From contig CASIBY010000017.1 in NCBI GenBank assembly GCA_949373095.1, forward strand, positions 1 through 52,430: DNA of 52,430 nucleotides, read 5' to 3'. Positions within the stretch are counted from its first letter, which is position 1. Each line of letters starts with the position of its first letter. The notes beneath the pieces were generated by a model, which saw nothing but the letters and a program-made list of their open reading frames with translations, was not told where the DNA came from and made no database searches. The DNA comes from Candidatus Poseidoniaceae archaeon (lineage in GTDB: Archaea; Thermoplasmatota; Poseidoniia; Poseidoniales; Poseidoniaceae). The position numbers and the translations under genes were made by a program. Below, piece by piece: positions 49,022-52,430 of this stretch.

Positions 49022-49175
49022 ATGGACGAGGACGTGGGTAAGAATTCAGACGACACCATCAGCAAGATTGTCTGGGGAGTGATTTATTTCATTGGTTCCA
49101 GGGTTCGGATTCACTCTCGGTTTGATGTCGATGATGCTCGCTGGATTTGTTGCCCTACGACGTGAAGAGCATTGA
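49022..49175 (+). pseudogene. Small membrane peptide with PGF motif, frameshifted
   Basis: ATG 49022 encodes MDEDVGKNSDDTISKIVWGV IYFI; dropping one G at 49094-49095 continues into VPGFGFTLGLMSMMLAGFVA LRREEH and a TGA at 49173-49175. The second part has the layout of an archaeal PGF-CTERM sorting signal (PGF, membrane helix, basic residues). The whole would be 50 residues. It could be a small membrane protein with a sequencing indel, or the remnant C-terminus of a lost surface protein. Confidence 0.45.
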
Positions 49176-49200
49176 TGGGCTAAGAACAGTTCCGAGACTC

Positions 49201-50400
49201 ATGGACCAACCCGCACGAAGCGAACATGCCCCCCATTGGGGATTGGACCCAAACTGTGTCTTTCTCAATCACGGCTCCTTCGGGGCTACACCTCGTGAAA
49301 TTATCAAAGAGCAACGAAGATGGCAGGACCTCTTGGAACACGAGCCTGTCCACTTCTACGAAGATGTTGCTATGGGATTCATGGAACAGTCTCGTCTCGC
49401 ATTAGCATCAATGCTAGCATGCGATTCTGATGACCTTGCCTTGGTAGAAAACGCAACGACTGGCGTGAACACCGTTATGCGTTCACTTCGGTTCAATGAG
49501 GGTGATGAGATTCTTGTCCCTGACCATGCTTACCAAGCCTGCCGCAACACGCTGGATTTTGTTGCTGAACGATGGGGTGCGACGGTCGTCACCGTCAACA
49601 TCCCGTTTCCCATCAGCGGACCGGAGGTTGTTGTAGAACGAATCATGGCCGCCGTCACGTCTCGAACTGTACTCGCCATGATCGATACCGTAAGCAGTCC
49701 CACAGGCTTACTGATGCCCTTTGAAGAACTCACAACTAAACTTGAGGCAGCTGGCGTGAGTGTTCTTCTAGATGCTGCTCACGGTATCGGAATGGTCCCC
49801 CTATCTCTCAACTCATTGGGTGCATCCTACACCACAAGCAATTGTCACAAGTGGCTTTGTGCCCCCAAAGGCTCTGCCTTCCTTCATGTTCGCAAAGACA
49901 AACAACAGAACATTCACCCGTTGACCATCAGCCACGGGATGACTTTCCCTCTTGGTGATACAACGCGGTTCCGTCATGAGTTTGACTGGACGGGGACGCG
50001 TGATATCTCTGCACATTGTGCGCTTCCAGCAACAATTGAGTTCATGGCAAACCTCACCGAAGGGGGTTGGAATGAAATCATGAGGCTGAACAACGAATTG
50101 GCCATCAAAGGGCGGAACATCCTGTGTGAAGCCCTTAGCATAGAGGCTCCATGCCCGGACGAAATGATTGCCTGTATTGCTACGCTTATTCTTCCAAAAG
50201 GCGGGGCATTAAATGGAATACCGCTTCACGAACCCGACCCGCTTCATGAGATTCTTCAGACCAAATACGGCATCCAAGTACCTGTTTGGTCGTGGCCAAG
50301 CCCAAAGGGCAGATACATTCGAATCTCAGCCCAACTCTACAATTCGGAAGAAGAATACCGTTACCTCGCTCATGCCCTCAAACAGGAATTGAGCATCTAA
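49201..50400 (+). CDS. PLP-dependent class V aminotransferase (isopenicillin N epimerase-like)
   Basis: 399 residues from ATG 49201; an upstream TTG in frame is unlikely. Fold type I features: VFLNHGSFGATPREI at the start, VENATTGVNTVMRSL, VLLDAAHGIGMVPL with the Asp that binds the PLP pyridine nitrogen, SNCHKWLCAPKGSAFL with the Schiff-base Lys, and RISAQLYNSEEEY. It resembles the isopenicillin N epimerase/hercynylcysteine sulfoxide lyase branch, so it may act on Cys sulfur or amino groups. The reaction cannot be fixed from sequence. Confidence 0.85.
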   Translation: MDQPARSEHAPHWGLDPNCVFLNHGSFGATPREIIKEQRRWQDLLEHEPVHFYEDVAMGFMEQSRLALASMLACDSDDLALVENATTGVNTVMRSLRFNEGDEILVPDHAYQACRNTLDFVAERWGATVVTVNIPFPISGPEVVVERIMAAVTSRTVLAMIDTVSSPTGLLMPFEELTTKLEAAGVSVLLDAAHGIGMVPLSLNSLGASYTTSNCHKWLCAPKGSAFLHVRKDKQQNIHPLTISHGMTFPLGDTTRFRHEFDWTGTRDISAHCALPATIEFMANLTEGGWNEIMRLNNELAIKGRNILCEALSIEAPCPDEMIACIATLILPKGGALNGIPLHEPDPLHEILQTKYGIQVPVWSWPSPKGRYIRISAQLYNSEEEYRYLAHALKQELSI

Positions 50401-50529
50401 ATCAACGAGAAAGTACGCCTCTAATCATGGTTTTTAAGCCTCAAAAAGACCCTGAAGCGATCAAAATAATCTCCTAAATCCGGAGCCAACGGTGGTAAAT
50501 AAGTTGTCAAATAACAAAATATAGGTTTC

Positions 50530-50540
50530 TTTATTATAAG
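50530..50540 (+). promoter_or_regulatory. TATA box of the LysE-like gene
   Basis: TTTATTATAAG lies about 27 nt upstream of GTG 50562, supporting that non-ATG start and a leaderless mRNA. Confidence 0.55.
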
Positions 50541-50561
50541 TAAAAACATATCCGAAGATGC

Positions 50562-51176
50562 GTGGACACGGTAGCACTTGCTGAACTACTGACCATCTTG
50601 GGAATTGGTGTCCTCACACCTGGCCCGAACGCCTTAACCTGTTTCGCCCACAGTGGAATCTACGGTCCAAAAAGCAACATCAAACTCATTTTTGGTATGG
50701 TTCTTGGTTTTGTCCTCATTGAACTAGGAGTCGGGTTGGCAATTGATACTTTCAAGGAAAATACACTCGCCTTAACCATATCGCATTACATCGGGATGAT
50801 GTTCCTTGGGGTGATGGCTGCGGCCATATTCCGTGTTGATCCAAGAAGCCTTCAATCGGAAAGCATTGAGGGTGTTTTAGGTATAAAAACAGGCTTTTTC
50901 ATGCAATTCGCCAATGGAAAGGAATGGGCTTTTATCATCATTATTATGAGTAGTTTCATTGAACCTTTAGGAGGTGGGTTCATTGGAATCGGGACCATCA
51001 TATCCATCACATTAGCCGTATGCCTTACAGCCATGATTGCATGGACAATTCTTGGATCCCGCCTGGATAATATTTTCTCACATGAAACAAAAGGCCCAAT
51101 GGTTTTCAAAATCTGCGGAAGCCTGTTGTTCTTACTCTGGATTGCCCTGCTTGCACGCGGTCCTGTCCTTGCTTGA
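50562..51176 (+). CDS. LysE/RhtB-like amino acid exporter
   Basis: 204 residues, normal for the family, with six membrane helices. The signature is near the start: ILGIGVLTPGPNALTCFAHS (TPGP-N). LysE/RhtB proteins export amino acids such as Lys, Thr or homoserine to keep pools in balance. The substrate is open. GTG 50562 is the start; an ATG four bases earlier is in another frame. Confidence 0.82.
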   Translation: MDTVALAELLTILGIGVLTPGPNALTCFAHSGIYGPKSNIKLIFGMVLGFVLIELGVGLAIDTFKENTLALTISHYIGMMFLGVMAAAIFRVDPRSLQSESIEGVLGIKTGFFMQFANGKEWAFIIIIMSSFIEPLGGGFIGIGTIISITLAVCLTAMIAWTILGSRLDNIFSHETKGPMVFKICGSLLFLLWIALLARGPVLA

Positions 51177-51240
51177 TAGTTCAAGACATGAGAGACTCAG
51201 TAGAAGAGTTGGCCAAAGCATTGCGGCAACCGCCACATTC

Positions 51241-51645
51241 TCACTTCTTGCTCTTGTTGAGTTCTCTTGCTTGCTTTGCCCATTCATCTCGCTTGACTCG
51301 GCCAGGGAAGAACTCGATGGCTTTGTTGACCTGAGTTTCAATCTCTGGAGTCATGTTACCAACTTGCTCAAAGGTAAAGATTCCCAAGGCGTACAACTTC
51401 TCTTCAATGAATGGACCGATGCCCTTGATCGTTTGAAGAACGTCCTTGTCGGATGCACTAGCAATACCGAGTGTAGCGAAGTCAATGGTCTCGGACTTCT
51501 TGGAAATACGCTCAAGTTCTTCGGCTTGCTTCAGTGCTTTCTCATCCAACTTCACATCTTCTCCAAGCAAGATCTTCGCCTGGATTGCCCATTGGTCTCG
51601 CTTGACACGACCTGAAAAGAACTCGATGGCTTCGTTGACATCGGT
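51241..51645 (-). CDS. Helix-hairpin-helix/coiled-coil protein, C-terminal fragment
   Basis: The minus-strand frame open through 51241-51645 holds RVKRDQWAIQAKILLGEDV, an acidic helix (EKALKQAEELERISKK), then the third repeat SETIDFATLGIASASDKDVL, QTIKGIGPFIEEKLYALGIF, QVNKAIEFFPGRVKRDEW, and a basic end. The GIGPxIExxLxxLGI core is the helix-hairpin-helix found in predicted H3TH DNA-binding proteins (COG3743-like). It joins the next fragment through one or two indels at 51640-51720. Confidence 0.65.
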   Translation of the reverse strand, partial: TDVNEAIEFFSGRVKRDQWAIQAKILLGEDVKLDEKALKQAEELERISKKSETIDFATLGIASASDKDVLQTIKGIGPFIEEKLYALGIFTFEQVGNMTPEIETQVNKAIEFFPGRVKRDEWAKQARELNKSKK

Positions 51646-51716
51646 TGCTCAAGTTTCCCAGCCATCTTGGAGAGTCTGCAGATAGGTGGTAGATGCCCAG
51701 CGCATTCAGCTTCTCT

Positions 51717-52430
51717 TCAATGAACGGACCGATGCCCTTGGATGGCTTGTAAGTCATCCTTCTCGCTCGCTTTTGCCTTTCCAAGAATGGCGAAGTCAAT
51801 AGTTTTGGAACGCTCTTGAACTCGCTTGAGTTCTTCCTGCTTCTTGACTTCCTTCGTGACTGGCTTCTTCTCTGCCTTCTTGGCAGCAGCGGCCTTAGCA
51901 GCCTTCTCGTCAGCAACCTTGGCTTCCTTAGCAGTCTTAGCATCTGCCTTCTTCTTGGCTTCTGCTTCTTGCTTAGCAGCCTTCTCGTCAGCAGCAGCGG
52001 CAGTCGCTTTTTGTTCAGCCTTAGCAGCCTTCTCGTCAGCAGCCTTGGCTTCCTTAGCAGTCTTAGCATCTGCCTTCTTCTTGGCTTCTGCTTCTTCCTT
52101 GGCTTTCTTTGCAGCAGCAGCGGCAGTCGCTTTTTGTTCAGCCTTAGCAGCCTTCTCTTCAGCAGCCTTGGCTTCCTTAGCGGCTTTTTCTTCGGCTTCT
52201 GCTTCTTCAGCAGCCTTGGCTTCTGCTTCAGCCTTGAGGCGCTCTTCTTCAGCAGCCTTGAGGGCTTCTTCGTCTGCCTTGGCTTCTGCTTCGATCATAG
52301 CCCGAGCCTGCTTGACCCATCCGTCTCGTTGAATGCGTCCAGGATAGTGCTCAATGGCTTCGTTAACATCGTCTTCGGTCGTCCTGTTAAACAAGGCTAA
52401 TTGTGCATAGCTAAAGATGCCTAGAGCGTT
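51717..52430 (-). CDS. Helix-hairpin-helix/coiled-coil protein, N-terminal fragment (runs off right edge)
   Basis: Starts outside the window. The first repeat ends with NALGIFSYAQLALFNRTTED, VNEAIEHYPGRIQRDGWVKQ. Then comes a TolA-like Ala/Glu/Lys coiled coil of about 130 residues with internal repeats (AKAEQKATAAAA, EAKKKADAKTAKEAK), and the second repeat (SKTIDFAILGKAKASEKDDL, GIGPFIEEKLNALGI). The protein thus has three HhH units spaced by coiled coils, probably binding DNA or a protein partner along a rod. Function unknown. Confidence 0.7.
   Translation of the reverse strand, partial: NALGIFSYAQLALFNRTTEDDVNEAIEHYPGRIQRDGWVKQARAMIEAEAKADEEALKAAEEERLKAEAEAKAAEEAEAEEKAAKEAKAAEEKAAKAEQKATAAAAAKKAKEEAEAKKKADAKTAKEAKAADEKAAKAEQKATAAAADEKAAKQEAEAKKKADAKTAKEAKVADEKAAKAAAAKKAEKKPVTKEVKKQEELKRVQERSKTIDFAILGKAKASEKDDLQAIQGHRSVH

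Overview
The window looks like a piece of genome from a marine planktonic archaeon, most probably of the Candidatus Poseidoniia (Marine Group II/III, Thermoplasmatota). The evidence is archaeal stalk proteins (P0-like uL10, P1-like L12, uL1, a short uL11), a secE-spt5 pair, TATA boxes about 25 nt upstream of apparently leaderless starts, lipoproteins with LAGC-type lipoboxes, very large Asn/Thr-rich surface proteins, and a PGF-type membrane segment. The lineage is inferred from gene style and not from a marker-gene tree.

Layout. 1-1371: 5' part of a frameshifted surface lipoprotein (collagen-like and ELWAHDTS repeats) that runs off the left edge. 1.6-3.4 kb: small membrane proteins and a DUF2238/YjdF-like protein. 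3.5-8.6 kb: a zinc-type ABC uptake operon (znuA, a 34-residue membrane peptide, znuC, znuB) with a divergent NikR-like regulator and a shared operator-like inverted repeat. 8.6-13.7 kb: a lipoprotein, a DUF354 protein, RidA, a phosphohexomutase and hypothetical proteins. 13.8-27.4 kb: one giant surface protein gene of about 4,500 codons, broken by at least eight frameshifts. 27.5-30.5 kb: rpl11-rpl1-rpl10-rpl12. 30.6-35.0 kb: an SDR epimerase facing a coupled glycosyltransferase-nucleotidyltransferase-methyltransferase operon. 35.2-39.9 kb: a CxxCH/thrombospondin-3 surface protein, an Asp-box propeller protein and a membrane protein. 40.0-41.2 kb: secE and a Nudix-Spt5 fusion. 41.4-44.7 kb: a DnaJ-like protein and an RNase R-like exonuclease, both frameshifted. 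46.1-48.7 kb: a copper export operon (Cys-rich peptide plus CopA). Then come tRNA-Leu(UAG), an orphan PGF peptide, a class V aminotransferase, a LysE-like exporter and a helix-hairpin-helix/coiled-coil protein that runs off the right edge.

How it fits together. Two metal-homeostasis modules stand out. In the zinc module almost every part carries extra metal-binding sequence: ZnuA has a roughly 500-residue insertion of His/Asp repeats, four EF-hand loops and a duplicated Cys/His module, ZnuC has a His tail, and the regulator has a Cys/His site that differs from nickel NikR. In the copper module, a 9-Cys peptide is translated into CopA through an overlap, downstream of a perfect 9-bp inverted repeat. 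The other two strongest leads are an Spt5 elongation factor with an apparently dead Nudix domain at its N-terminus, and a uL11 that lacks its N-terminal domain although it has its own promoter.

Caution. About twenty frameshifts are visible, mostly in G/C homopolymers or tandem repeats, including in the usually conserved genes dnaJ, rnr and copA. This pattern fits uncorrected long-read indels better than biology. Broken genes are therefore described as fragments of one gene.
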